This document shows positions 43,753 through 52,810 of a stretch of 64,000 nucleotides of DNA, one piece after another. Numbering within the stretch: the first letter of the stretch is position 1; each line of letters begins with the position of its first letter. Under the pieces are notes generated by a model. The model made no database searches. It worked only from the letters and a program-made list of their open reading frames with translations, and was not told the origin of the DNA. The position numbers and the translations under genes were made by a program. The stretch is from CAZWCE01 sp964632505. GTDB taxonomy: Bacteria; Planctomycetota; Planctomycetia; Pirellulales; Thermoguttaceae. The DNA lies in NCBI GenBank assembly GCA_964632505.1, contig CAZWCE010000006.1, positions 62,001 through 126,000 of the forward strand. Direction: 5' to 3'.

Positions 43753-46700
43753 GTGAGCAAATTCGTGACCACCGATGGCAATGAAGCGACATCCATGGTT
43801 GCACACCTGTGTAACGAGGTGATGTCGATTTATCCCATTACCCCTTCCTCGGGCATGGGAGAGTTGACCGACGCCTGGGCGGCGGCCGGGAAAAAGAATA
43901 TTTTCGGGACGATTCCCCACGTGGTGGAGATGCAGAGCGAAGCCGGGGCCGCCGGCGCCGTGCACGGATCGCTCCAGGCGGGGGCTCTGACCTGTACGTT
44001 CACCGCTTCGCAGGGACTTCTTTTGATGATCCCGAATATGTTCAAGATCGCCGGTGAGTTGACCCCGACGGTTTTCCACGTCTCGGCCCGTTCCGTGGCG
44101 ACCCATGCGCTGTCGATCTTCGGCGATCACAGCGACGTGATGGCCTGCCGGACGGCCGGTTGGGGGATGATCTGCGGCGGAAGCATTCAGGAAACGCACG
44201 ACATGGCGATGATCGCTTATGCCGCGAGTCTTCGCAGTCGCGTGCCGTTTTTGCATTTCTTCGATGGATTCCGCACGTCGCATGAAGTGAACAAAATCGA
44301 ACCGCTTGCCGAAGAGACGGTCACCGAGATGATCGACGACGAAGCGGTCGAGGCGCATCGCAAGCGTGCCTTGAATCCCGAGGATCCGGTGCTCCGCGGC
44401 ACGGCCCAAAACCCGGATGTCTTCTTCCAGGCACGCGAGGCCTGCAACACTTATTATGATAAGACCGCGGGCATCGTCCAAGAAGAGATGGATCGATTCG
44501 GCAAATTGACCGGGCGTCAGTACCACTTGTTCGACTACTTCGGCGCTCAAGACGCCGAGCGGGTCATCGTTTCGATGACCACCAGCACGGGCGTGGTCGA
44601 AGAATGCCTCGATACGCTGGTGCCGCAAGGGGAGAAGATCGGCCTGATCGTGGTCCGACTCTACCGTCCCTTCGATGCGAAGTCGTTCGTCGAGGCGCTG
44701 CCGAAGACGGTCAAGGCGATCGCCGCTTTGGACCGCACCAAGGAGCCCGGTTCGATCGGCGAGCCTCTCTATCAGGATGTCGTCACCGCACTGGCCGAAG
44801 AGTGGCAAGGCGATATGCCGAAGGTGATCGGCGGGCGGTACGGACTCTCCTCGAAGGAATTCACCCCAGCGATGGCCAAGGCGATCTTCGATGAATTGAA
44901 GAAGGACGATCCCAAGCGCGAATTCACCATCGGCATCAACGACGATGTCACGCATTTGAGCCTCGATTACGACCCCCACTTCTCCACCGAAGCGGACGAG
45001 GTGACCCGGGCCGTGTTCTTCGGGCTCGGCAGCGACGGGACCGTCGGGGCGAACAAGAACTCGGTGAAGATCGTCGGCGAGGCGACCGATCTGTACGCCC
45101 AGGGCTATTTCGTCTACGATTCGAAGAAGGCCGGTTCGGTCACGGTATCGCACTTGCGATTCAGCCCGAAACCGATCAAGGGGTCCTACCTGGTCAGCAA
45201 GGCGAATTTCGTGGCCTGTCACCAGTTCGTTTTCACCGAAAAGCTCGACATGCTTTCCCTGGCGGTCGACGGGGCGACCTTCCTCTTGAACAGTCCTTAC
45301 GGACCGGACGAAGTCTGGGATCATCTTCCCGTGGAGCTTCAGGAAGACATCGTCAAGAGGAAGCTGAAGTTCTACGTGATTGATGCGGTGAAGGTGGCCA
45401 AGGACACCGGCATGGGCAGCCGCATCAATACGATCATGCAGACCTGCTTCTTCAAGCTGGCCGGATTCCTGCCGGAAGATGAAGCGATCGACCATATCAA
45501 GCAGGCGATCCGGAAGACCTACGCCGACAAGGGCGAGGAAGTGGTCAACAAGAACTTCGCCGCGGTCGACCAGGCCCTCGAAAATCTGTTCGAGGTCAAG
45601 GTTCCCGATTCGGCCAGTTCGAAGGCGCACCGCCAAGCGGGCGCCGTGGGCGACGCCCCGGATTTCGTCACCGAGGTGCTCGGCGAAATCATGGCCAACC
45701 GCGGGGATACGTTGCCGGTGAGCAAAATGCCGGTCGACGGAACCTTCCCCACCGCGACCACGCAATACGAGAAACGGAGCATCGCGATCGATGTTCCCAT
45801 CTGGGATAAGGAGATCTGCATCCAGTGCGGCCAGTGCGCCATGGTTTGTCCCCATGCGGTCATTCGGATGAAGAAATTCGATCCCGAGGTCGTCCAGAAC
45901 GCTCCGGAGGAGTTCGAATGCGTCGACTGGAAGACGAAGGAGTATCCCGGCGCGAAGATGAGCATCCAGATTTCCCCGGATGATTGTACCGGTTGCGGTG
46001 TGTGCGTCGATGTCTGCCCTGCGAAGAATAAGGAAGTCGAAGGTCGCAAGGCGATCAATATGGAGCCGAAGCTCGATCATTTGGCACGGGAACGGACCAA
46101 GTACGAATTTTTCAAGAACATTCCCGACGCCGATCGGACCGAAGTGAAGGCTTCGACGATCAAAGGCTCGCAGTTGCTCCTGCCGTTGTTCGAGTACTCC
46201 GGCGCTTGTGCGGGATGCGGAGAGACGCCTTATGTTCGCCTGCTGACGCAGTTCTTCGGCGACCGCATGATGATCGCCAACGCCACGGGGTGTTCCTCCA
46301 TCTACGGCGGCAACCTCCCGAGCACGCCTTACACGGTCAACGACGAGGGCAAGGGGCCCACCTGGTCGAACTCCCTTTTCGAGGACAACGCGGAATTCGG
46401 GTTCGGCATGCGGTTGGCCGTCGACCAGCAGAAGGAATTCACCTTCTCTCTGTTGGAAAAACTGAAGGACCAGATCGGTGCCGATTTGGCCGAGAAGCTG
46501 CAGTCGAATCCGCAAGAGACCGAGGCGGAGATCCGCGATCAACGCGCGATGGTCAAGCAGCTCGAGGCGAAGCTCAAGGATATCAAGAGTACCGAAGCGG
46601 AGCATTTGCTCGCCTCCGCCGATTACCTGGTCCGCAAGAGCTGCTGGATTCTCGGGGGCGACGGCTGGGCCTACGACATCGGGTACGGAGGACTGGATCA

Positions 46701-47289
46701 CGTCCTCGCTTCGGGGCGCGACGTGAACGTCTTCGTGGTCGATACCGAGGTCTACTCCAATACCGGTGGGCAGTCTTCCAAAGCGACGCCGCTGGGGGCG
46801 GTCGCCAAATTCGCCGCCGCCGGAAAACCGACCCGAAAGAAGGATCTCGGTATGATGGCCATGGCCTACGGCAACGTCTTCGTCGGGCAGATCGCCCTCG
46901 GCGCGAACCCGATGCACGCCATCCGGACGATTCGCGCCGCCGAAGAGTATCGCGGTCCGTCGCTGTTGATCGCCTACAGCCATTGCATCGCCCAGGGCAT
47001 CAACATGACCACTGCCATGCAACTTCAGAAAGAAGCGGTCGCCTGCGGGTACTGGCCCCTGTATCATTTCGATCCCCGCGACGAGGCCCCCTTCCACCTC
47101 GACAGCAAACCGCCCAAGGGCGAGTTCTCCGACTTCGCCAAGAAGCAGAACCGCTTCGCCACGCTGTTGCGTTCCCATCCCGAGCGGGCGCAAGGTTTCT
47201 TTGAGGAAGCGCAAGAGGACATCCAGGAACGATTCAAATTCTATGAAGCGCTCCAGGAAGCCGGGAAAGGCAACGGCAAGGAAGGTTGA
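43753..47289 (+). CDS. nifJ: pyruvate:ferredoxin (flavodoxin) oxidoreductase
   Basis: 1178 aa, a single-chain enzyme of usual length. It oxidises pyruvate to acetyl-CoA and CO2 and reduces ferredoxin or flavodoxin, an oxygen-sensitive step of anaerobic metabolism. It starts at a GTG after GAGGAG. Visible are the pyrimidine-binding YPITPSSGMGEL, two ferredoxin-type 4Fe-4S motifs at Cys689 (CIQCGQCAMVCPH) and Cys745 (CTGCGVCVDVCPA), the proximal cluster region ACAGCGETPY, and the TPP motif GDGWAYDIGYGGLDH near 969. It stands alone with its own terminator. Together with fumC it points to a fermentative or mixed central metabolism. Confidence 0.96.
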   Translation: MSKFVTTDGNEATSMVAHLCNEVMSIYPITPSSGMGELTDAWAAAGKKNIFGTIPHVVEMQSEAGAAGAVHGSLQAGALTCTFTASQGLLLMIPNMFKIAGELTPTVFHVSARSVATHALSIFGDHSDVMACRTAGWGMICGGSIQETHDMAMIAYAASLRSRVPFLHFFDGFRTSHEVNKIEPLAEETVTEMIDDEAVEAHRKRALNPEDPVLRGTAQNPDVFFQAREACNTYYDKTAGIVQEEMDRFGKLTGRQYHLFDYFGAQDAERVIVSMTTSTGVVEECLDTLVPQGEKIGLIVVRLYRPFDAKSFVEALPKTVKAIAALDRTKEPGSIGEPLYQDVVTALAEEWQGDMPKVIGGRYGLSSKEFTPAMAKAIFDELKKDDPKREFTIGINDDVTHLSLDYDPHFSTEADEVTRAVFFGLGSDGTVGANKNSVKIVGEATDLYAQGYFVYDSKKAGSVTVSHLRFSPKPIKGSYLVSKANFVACHQFVFTEKLDMLSLAVDGATFLLNSPYGPDEVWDHLPVELQEDIVKRKLKFYVIDAVKVAKDTGMGSRINTIMQTCFFKLAGFLPEDEAIDHIKQAIRKTYADKGEEVVNKNFAAVDQALENLFEVKVPDSASSKAHRQAGAVGDAPDFVTEVLGEIMANRGDTLPVSKMPVDGTFPTATTQYEKRSIAIDVPIWDKEICIQCGQCAMVCPHAVIRMKKFDPEVVQNAPEEFECVDWKTKEYPGAKMSIQISPDDCTGCGVCVDVCPAKNKEVEGRKAINMEPKLDHLARERTKYEFFKNIPDADRTEVKASTIKGSQLLLPLFEYSGACAGCGETPYVRLLTQFFGDRMMIANATGCSSIYGGNLPSTPYTVNDEGKGPTWSNSLFEDNAEFGFGMRLAVDQQKEFTFSLLEKLKDQIGADLAEKLQSNPQETEAEIRDQRAMVKQLEAKLKDIKSTEAEHLLASADYLVRKSCWILGGDGWAYDIGYGGLDHVLASGRDVNVFVVDTEVYSNTGGQSSKATPLGAVAKFAAAGKPTRKKDLGMMAMAYGNVFVGQIALGANPMHAIRTIRAAEEYRGPSLLIAYSHCIAQGINMTTAMQLQKEAVACGYWPLYHFDPRDEAPFHLDSKPPKGEFSDFAKKQNRFATLLRSHPERAQGFFEEAQEDIQERFKFYEALQEAGKGNGKEG

Positions 47290-47323
47290 TCTTGTCCCGG
47301 TCGATTTGATCTGAAGTTTTCCC

Positions 47324-47360
47324 AGGGAAGACGCCTCACGGTGTCTTCCCTTTTTTTTCG
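47324..47360 (+). terminator. intrinsic terminator of nifJ
   Basis: GGGAAGACGCC pairs with GGTGTCTTCCC (one G-U) around a TCAC loop and is followed by eight Ts. Confidence 0.95.
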
Positions 47361-47552
47361 AAAAGGCGGCGCGGTTGATTCCCGAGTTCCTCCACGGTAA
47401 GATAAAACAGCCTGTTTCGCCCAATCAAGTTTGGCCTAAGCAAATGGTTCGGCGATCGCTTGATTGAGAGGTCCGGCGGCAAACGATTGTCGCGCGAGTG
47501 ACGGCTCCCAACAATCCATTTCCCTTTTTCTCACTCTTCAAGGAGACGACCG

Positions 47553-48887
47553 ATGCGTTTGTACCGTTTCTTGCTGCTTGGTTTCCTGACGATCTTGATC
47601 TCGGGACTTGCGACCTCCCCGGCAACGTCTCAAGACTGGCCGAATTGGAGGGGGCCGCACTGGAATGGCACCAGTGAGAACAAGGAATTACCGCTTCGTT
47701 GGGCAGAAGGTGAGAATATCGCTTGGAGTCGCGAATTGCCCGGTTGGGGAAACAGTTCCCCGACGATCATCGGCGATTCGATCTTCCTCACCTCCCAAGA
47801 AGACGACGAGAAACTTCTGCTGCTGCGTCTGGACAAGTCCTCCGGGGAAATCCTTTGGAAGCGACAAGTGGGAACGGGAGTGACGCCGCGCAAACAGGCC
47901 GACAAGGGAATGCGTGGTTGGCAGAAGTTCCACGTGCTGCACAATCTGGCCAGCCCGACGGTCGCGGCCGATCGTGAGGTGGCCGTGGCGCATTTCGGCA
48001 ACGGCGACACCGCCGCGTACGACTGGCAGGGGAATCAACTCTGGTACAAAAACATGCAGGAAGAGTTCGGCATCTACACGATCTGGTGGGGGCACGCCAA
48101 TACACCGGTGCTCTACGAGGATCTGGTCATCATGGTTCGCATGCAGGACAATTGCGCCGATATGTGGGACGAACCGTCGAAGAGCTTTCTGGTGGCGTTC
48201 GATAAAATGACCGGCGAAAAGCGATGGTACACCGAGCGGGATTACGGCGCGGAGCTGGAAGCGGGCGATTCCTATTGCACCCCGACGTTCTGGCGACACG
48301 AAGGCCGGACGGAAATCCTCATTTTCGGGGCCGAAACGATCGACGCCTATCTTCCCGCCAGCGGAGAGCGGACCTGGTGGCTCAACGAAGGACTCGACGG
48401 CATTCGGACGATCACCGGGCCGTTGCCCTACGACGGAAAAATGGTCTATGTCACTCGAGGAAAAATGGGGCCGCTCTGCGCGGTGCGGCCCGAAGGACGC
48501 GGTGAACTGGACGTCGAGGCGATTCAGTGGCACCATGATCGGGGAACGCCCGATGTGCCCACGCCCGTCATTTGGGACGAACTGCTGTTCGTGGTCTCCG
48601 ATCGCGGCATGGCGAAATGCCTGGATCCACACTCGGGCGAAGTCCACTGGGAGGAGCGGCTGCCCCGGGGCATTTACTATGCCTCGCCCCTTGCGGCCGA
48701 CGGCTACGTCTATTTCCTCAACACGGAAGGAACCTGCACGGTGGTGAAAGCCGCGAAGGAGTTCGAAGTGGTCGCCGAGAATCAACTCGAAGACAAAACA
48801 CTCGCGTCGATCGCCGTTTCCGATGGCCTGCTTTACATTCGCGGTCACAAGAAGATCCATGCGATCGGAAAGCAGATTTCGCCATGA
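47553..48887 (+). CDS. secreted PQQ-like beta-propeller protein
   Basis: 444 aa, ATG after AAGGAGACGACCG. A signal peptide (FLLLGFLTILISGLATSPAT) is followed by WPNWRGPHWNGTS, the typical start of planctomycete PQQ-propeller proteins. Propeller blades recur as GDSIFLTSQ, LRLDKSSGEILWKR and LDPHSGEVHWEERL, which resemble the tryptophan-docking motifs of PQQ-dependent and BamB-like propellers. I see no PQQ-binding or metal residues that would fix an enzyme role, so it is more likely a structural or binding protein. It is a single gene. Confidence 0.88.
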   Translation: MRLYRFLLLGFLTILISGLATSPATSQDWPNWRGPHWNGTSENKELPLRWAEGENIAWSRELPGWGNSSPTIIGDSIFLTSQEDDEKLLLLRLDKSSGEILWKRQVGTGVTPRKQADKGMRGWQKFHVLHNLASPTVAADREVAVAHFGNGDTAAYDWQGNQLWYKNMQEEFGIYTIWWGHANTPVLYEDLVIMVRMQDNCADMWDEPSKSFLVAFDKMTGEKRWYTERDYGAELEAGDSYCTPTFWRHEGRTEILIFGAETIDAYLPASGERTWWLNEGLDGIRTITGPLPYDGKMVYVTRGKMGPLCAVRPEGRGELDVEAIQWHHDRGTPDVPTPVIWDELLFVVSDRGMAKCLDPHSGEVHWEERLPRGIYYASPLAADGYVYFLNTEGTCTVVKAAKEFEVVAENQLEDKTLASIAVSDGLLYIRGHKKIHAIGKQISP

Positions 48888-49667
48888 GGGGGTGGCACGG
48901 AAAGAGGTTCCGAGGTGCATGTCCCGTGCGAGCCGACTTCCCCGCTCTTTCCGGTAAATCCCCACCACTCTCGCATTGGTGATTTCAGGATCGATTCCTT
49001 GCTTTTCTTTCTGTTCCGCAGACTGCATATTCCCCGTCGACGACGTCCTTTTTTCACGTTCACCCGGGAGTTGTCGCGAAAAGCAAGCGGAGACGGCCGA
49101 TATCGTCTAATAGCGCGAGAAGGTCACACCATGAGGGGGTAAGAATAGATTGCGATTTTTTTTGTTTTTTTAGGACACCCGTAAAAATAGGAAAAATCGG
49201 CAAAATGTGAATTGCTTTGCGGATTCGCTAGTTTTTTCGTGCGGCATGCTGTTGACACCGCCAATGGATCTATTCATATTGGAAAGAAGGAATGGATTTC
49301 AGGAATGGATGGTGTTTTGATGACTGGCGAGATTCGTGTAGCTGTGCGGCCGTGGCGATGACAAGCGCGCGCCGGCCCTTCCTATATGTTCCAGCCATTG
49401 GATGTCCCATCTCCCACCAATAAAGACCTCCCCTCGGAGAATCGTTTTCTCCAGCCATTCCTTCAGACCGGTTGCTTGATGAATAAGTGGTGAAGGAGTG
49501 GAATCCGTTGATCCCATCCCCATTTGGTGACGCTGTGGGAGATGACCGGGACGGGGAACCGTTATTCGTTCGAACCGGCTTGGTCCGGTGGATAAATCGG
49601 TTCATTCCACAAACAATCAGCTTCTTTAGATGATGCACGTCGACTCGATACCTAGGAGCGGAGAAAA
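48888..49667. other. noncoding region
   Basis: About 780 bp with T- and A-rich stretches (49150-49200) and no supported gene. The direct repetition of ATGAGGGGGT (48884 and 49131) is noted but unexplained. Confidence 0.5.
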
Positions 49668-50393
49668 ATGAAAAAAGCAATTTTGATCGTGGCGGTTTTG
49701 GTAACTTCCCTCATGTTGGCCGATGCAACGCAAGCGCAATGCGGCCGGGGGCGCTTGTTGGGAAGATTGTTGAATTTTGAAACTCCGGCACAACGCCAAG
49801 CCCGGGCCCAGGCTTATTGGGCACAGAAGAAACTTGAGGAAGCGGAGGAGACGAAGGCGGAAGCGGAAGCCGTCTTGGAGGAAGCGGCAGAGGTCGAGGG
49901 CAAAGCCACTTCGGCGAAGGTCGCGACCGAAGAGATGCAGGATATCGTCAAGAAGGTCCTTGAGAAGTCGATCGATGAGATCAAGGCGGAAACCCTTGCG
50001 GCCGAGGCGGCGAAGAAAGAGGCCGAGAAGGCGATCACTGCGGCGAAGGCGGCCAAGAAACAGGCCGAAGAGGAAATCAAAAAGGCCCAGGAGATGAAGA
50101 AGCAGGCCGAGGCGGCGAAGAAGGAAGCGGAAGCGGCCAAACAAGCGGCCGAGCAGGCCGAAGCCGAAGCGAAGAAGGCCCAGTCGGAAGCGGCGAAGGA
50201 GATCGAGGCCGCGAAAAAGATGAAGGAAGCCGCCGAAAAAGCCAAGGCCGAAGCGGAAAAGGCTCAAAAGGAACAGGAAGAAAAGCAGAAAGAGGCTGAA
50301 AAACAGCAGGAGGTCAAGAAGGCCAAGAGTGAGGAATCCCCTCAACCGAAGGAAGAGCCCGCCGAAGAAGAGGGTCCAGAAGACGAATCCTGA
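49668..50393 (+). CDS. exported Ala/Lys/Glu-rich coiled-coil protein (TolA-like)
   Basis: 241 aa, ATG after AGGAGCGGAG. A signal peptide (AILIVAVLVTSLMLADATQA) ends before QCGRG; the Cys is not in a lipobox position. After a short basic segment, residues about 55-215 form one long helix rich in Ala, Lys and Glu (AEAAKKEAEKA-type heptads), then an acidic tail. It resembles the helical middle domain of TolA and other envelope-spanning coiled coils. No globular domain is present. A strong terminator follows at 50533. Confidence 0.82.
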   Translation: MKKAILIVAVLVTSLMLADATQAQCGRGRLLGRLLNFETPAQRQARAQAYWAQKKLEEAEETKAEAEAVLEEAAEVEGKATSAKVATEEMQDIVKKVLEKSIDEIKAETLAAEAAKKEAEKAITAAKAAKKQAEEEIKKAQEMKKQAEAAKKEAEAAKQAAEQAEAEAKKAQSEAAKEIEAAKKMKEAAEKAKAEAEKAQKEQEEKQKEAEKQQEVKKAKSEESPQPKEEPAEEEGPEDES

Positions 50394-50532
50394 TTTTCGG
50401 TGATATCGGCGTTCGGGAAGCGTGATCACCAAAAAGAGCGATCTGAGAGTGTTCTTCAGTTCTCGTCGGGGATGGAGCGTCCGACCTTCGGATCATTCTG
50501 AGATCGCCGTCGTTTCTTTCGAAAAAAGAAAA

Positions 50533-50567
50533 GGCACTGGCGGACTTTCCGACAGTGTCTTTTTTTC
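50533..50567 (+). terminator. intrinsic terminator
   Basis: GGCACTG pairs with CAGTGTC (with an inner CGGA/TCCG stem) and is followed by seven Ts. Confidence 0.92.
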
Positions 50568-50659
50568 ATCGCCGACGGATTGTCGACCCATTCAGTGACA
50601 CTTCTTGGCGTCCTCCCTTCCCCCATCTTCCTGTTTCACTGATGCTGCGAGATTGAACC

Positions 50660-51691
50660 ATGGGCACTTTTTCAGGGTGGAAAAAAAAGATCCTGCAGCT
50701 TGCGAAACTCGCGATCATCGTATTGGTTCTTTGGTGGGTGATCGTCGAGCTGACCAGTTCTTGGAAGGAGCTTTCGGCATACGACTGGGATTTGCGGTTC
50801 GGATGGATCCTGCTCTCGGGGGCGTTCTATTTGACGGGGCTGTTTCCGGCCGGTTGCTTTTGGTTTCGTGTATTGCGCAAATTGGGGCAGCGACCCGGTT
50901 TGGGGGAAACGTTGCGGGCCTACTATGTCGGTCATTTGGGGAAATACGTACCGGGCAAAGCGATGGTCGTGATCCTCCGCGCGGGCATGCTGCGAGGCGA
51001 GCGCGTACAGACCTCGGTGGCGGCGGCCACGGTCTTTCTGGAGACCCTGACCATGATGGCGACCGGCGCCTTCGTGGCGGCGGCGATCCTCGCCGTCTGG
51101 TTTCGCGAGGAGTGGTTGATGATGCTCATCGCCTTCGGATTGATGATCCTCGCGGGGTTGCCGACGATACCTTTTGTATTTCGTAAATTGATGCGATTGG
51201 CCGGAATCGGCCGGAACGATCCGGAATTGACTCGAAAAATGGATTCGCTGGGGTTTGGGACCCTGTTTTCCGGCTGGTTGATGATGTTGCTGGTCTGGGG
51301 ACTTTTGGGAATGAGTCTCTGGGCGACGATCCGGGGGATCGGCGTGCACGATTTCACCTTTCTCAAAGCGTTTCCCCGGATGATCGCCTCGGTGTCGCTG
51401 GCCATGGTGGCGGGCTTCCTTTCGCTGTTGCCCGGCGGATTGGGTGTTAGAGAGTTTGTGCTCTCGGAGCTGTTGCCCTCCTGGTTTGCGACGGTTTCCA
51501 CCCCGCTGGCTCCCCAGGCCGCGGCATTCGTTTCCGCGACTCTGCTCCGGGTGGTTTGGCTGCTTGCCGAATTGATCCTTTCCGGATTCCTGCTTCTTCC
51601 GGTGCCGGGAAAGGCGAAGCGAATCAAAGAAGTTGCCGAGGAAACGAATCGATCCTCGGAGAAGCCTCTGGCCGGGTTCGAGGGGCATTGA
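50660..51691 (+). CDS. LPG_synthase_TM family integral membrane protein (flippase-like)
   Basis: 343 aa with seven or eight predicted membrane helices (KLAIIVLVLWWVIVEL, FGWILLSGAFYLTGLF, and others). The pattern ETLRAYYVGHLGKYVPGKAMVV and LSLLPGGLGVREFV is that of the UPF0104/LPG synthase transmembrane family, related to the membrane domain of MprF. The family moves or modifies lipids in the membrane. It lacks the soluble aminoacyl transferase domain of MprF. It is first in a three-gene unit with the glycosyltransferase and the polytopic protein (67- and 65-bp gaps), which suggests lipid-linked glycan work. Confidence 0.9.
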   Translation: MGTFSGWKKKILQLAKLAIIVLVLWWVIVELTSSWKELSAYDWDLRFGWILLSGAFYLTGLFPAGCFWFRVLRKLGQRPGLGETLRAYYVGHLGKYVPGKAMVVILRAGMLRGERVQTSVAAATVFLETLTMMATGAFVAAAILAVWFREEWLMMLIAFGLMILAGLPTIPFVFRKLMRLAGIGRNDPELTRKMDSLGFGTLFSGWLMMLLVWGLLGMSLWATIRGIGVHDFTFLKAFPRMIASVSLAMVAGFLSLLPGGLGVREFVLSELLPSWFATVSTPLAPQAAAFVSATLLRVVWLLAELILSGFLLLPVPGKAKRIKEVAEETNRSSEKPLAGFEGH

Positions 51692-51758
51692 GTTCCCGGC
51701 GAAAGTGTGATTTTGTGCCGTCCTGTTCGTAAAAGCTGTTATCATCAAAGGTGTTGCG

Positions 51759-52745
51759 ATGCTGTCGTTAGTGATTCCCGTTTACAATGAAGAAGAGAGC
51801 CTGGTGCAGTTGCATCGAGAGATCGACGAAGTCGCCGAGCTTCACGGTTACGAATTGGAGATCGTTTTCATCGACGACGGTTCGAACGATCGTTCCTGGG
51901 AGTTGATCGAATCGCTTTCGGCCGATGACCGTCGGGTCCGGGGACTTCGTTTCCGTAGGAATTTCGGCAAAGCGGCTGCCCTCGATGCCGGATTCGGGGC
52001 CGCGCGGGGAGAGATCATCATCACAATGGACGCGGACCTTCAGGACGATCCCCACGAGATTCCACAGTTCTTGAAGATGATGGAGACCAGTCTCGATGTG
52101 ATCAGCGGGTGGAAAAAGGTGCGGCACGACCCCTGGCATAAAGTTTTGCCCTCGAGGATTTTCAATGCGATGGTCAGCAAAATCACCGGCGTCGCGCTCC
52201 ATGACCACAACTGCGGCATGAAATGCTATCGCCGAGAAATTTTCGACGAGGTGACGCTCTACGGGGAGCTGCACCGCTTCGTGCCCGTGCTGGCCGCCGC
52301 GCGGGGCTACCGCGTGGGAGAAAAGGTGATCAAGCACCGGGCCCGGTGTTATGGACAGTCGAAGTACGGCTTCAATCGCTTCATCAAGGGGTTTTTGGAT
52401 CTATTGACCGTGAAGTTCATCACCGGGTATGGTCGCCGACCGCAGCACTTGCTGGGGACCGTGGGATTGGGATCCTTCAGCATCGGGGTTTTGACGCTGG
52501 TTTATCTCGCCGTTCGGTGGGGACTCTCCAGGGTGATGTACGAAAATGAGGCGATGTTTTACAACCTGGGTGATCGGCCGGCGGTCCTGTACGCGGTCGC
52601 CCTGATGCTGCTCGGAGGGCAGTTCCTCTCGGTGGGAGTGATCGCCGAACTGTTCATTTCCTATCAACATAACAAATCGAAGGGATATTCCGTTTCGGAG
52701 CGTACCGAGGAGAAATCTCCGCCTCCGCCGCGACCGAGGGCATGA
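51759..52745 (+). CDS. family 2 glycosyltransferase, GtrB/DPM-like
   Basis: 328 aa, ATG after AAGGTG. An inverting GT2 domain (MLSLVIPVYNEEESLVQLH) with the nucleotide-metal motif MDADLQDD and FRRNFGKAAALDAGF fills residues 1-225. Two transmembrane helices (GSFSIGVLTLVYLAVRWGL and YAVALMLLGGQFLSVGVI) follow. It probably transfers a sugar from a nucleotide to a polyprenyl-phosphate, as GtrB or dolichol-phosphate mannose synthases do. The upstream LPG-type membrane protein and downstream polytopic protein fit a lipid-linked sugar pathway. The donor sugar is unknown. Confidence 0.93.
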   Translation: MLSLVIPVYNEEESLVQLHREIDEVAELHGYELEIVFIDDGSNDRSWELIESLSADDRRVRGLRFRRNFGKAAALDAGFGAARGEIIITMDADLQDDPHEIPQFLKMMETSLDVISGWKKVRHDPWHKVLPSRIFNAMVSKITGVALHDHNCGMKCYRREIFDEVTLYGELHRFVPVLAAARGYRVGEKVIKHRARCYGQSKYGFNRFIKGFLDLLTVKFITGYGRRPQHLLGTVGLGSFSIGVLTLVYLAVRWGLSRVMYENEAMFYNLGDRPAVLYAVALMLLGGQFLSVGVIAELFISYQHNKSKGYSVSERTEEKSPPPPRPRA

Positions 52746-52810
52746 TATTCCGGATTCCGCCTCGTCTCGGCTCGTAGCCGGTTGTCATCTTTTTATGGGG
52801 AGATATCAAC

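Noticed and set aside
43750..47424. 1224-aa open frame on the minus strand across nifJ
   Set aside because: It is antisense to a full-length gene with all catalytic motifs; its length follows from codon bias of the plus-strand gene, and its protein has no domain pattern.
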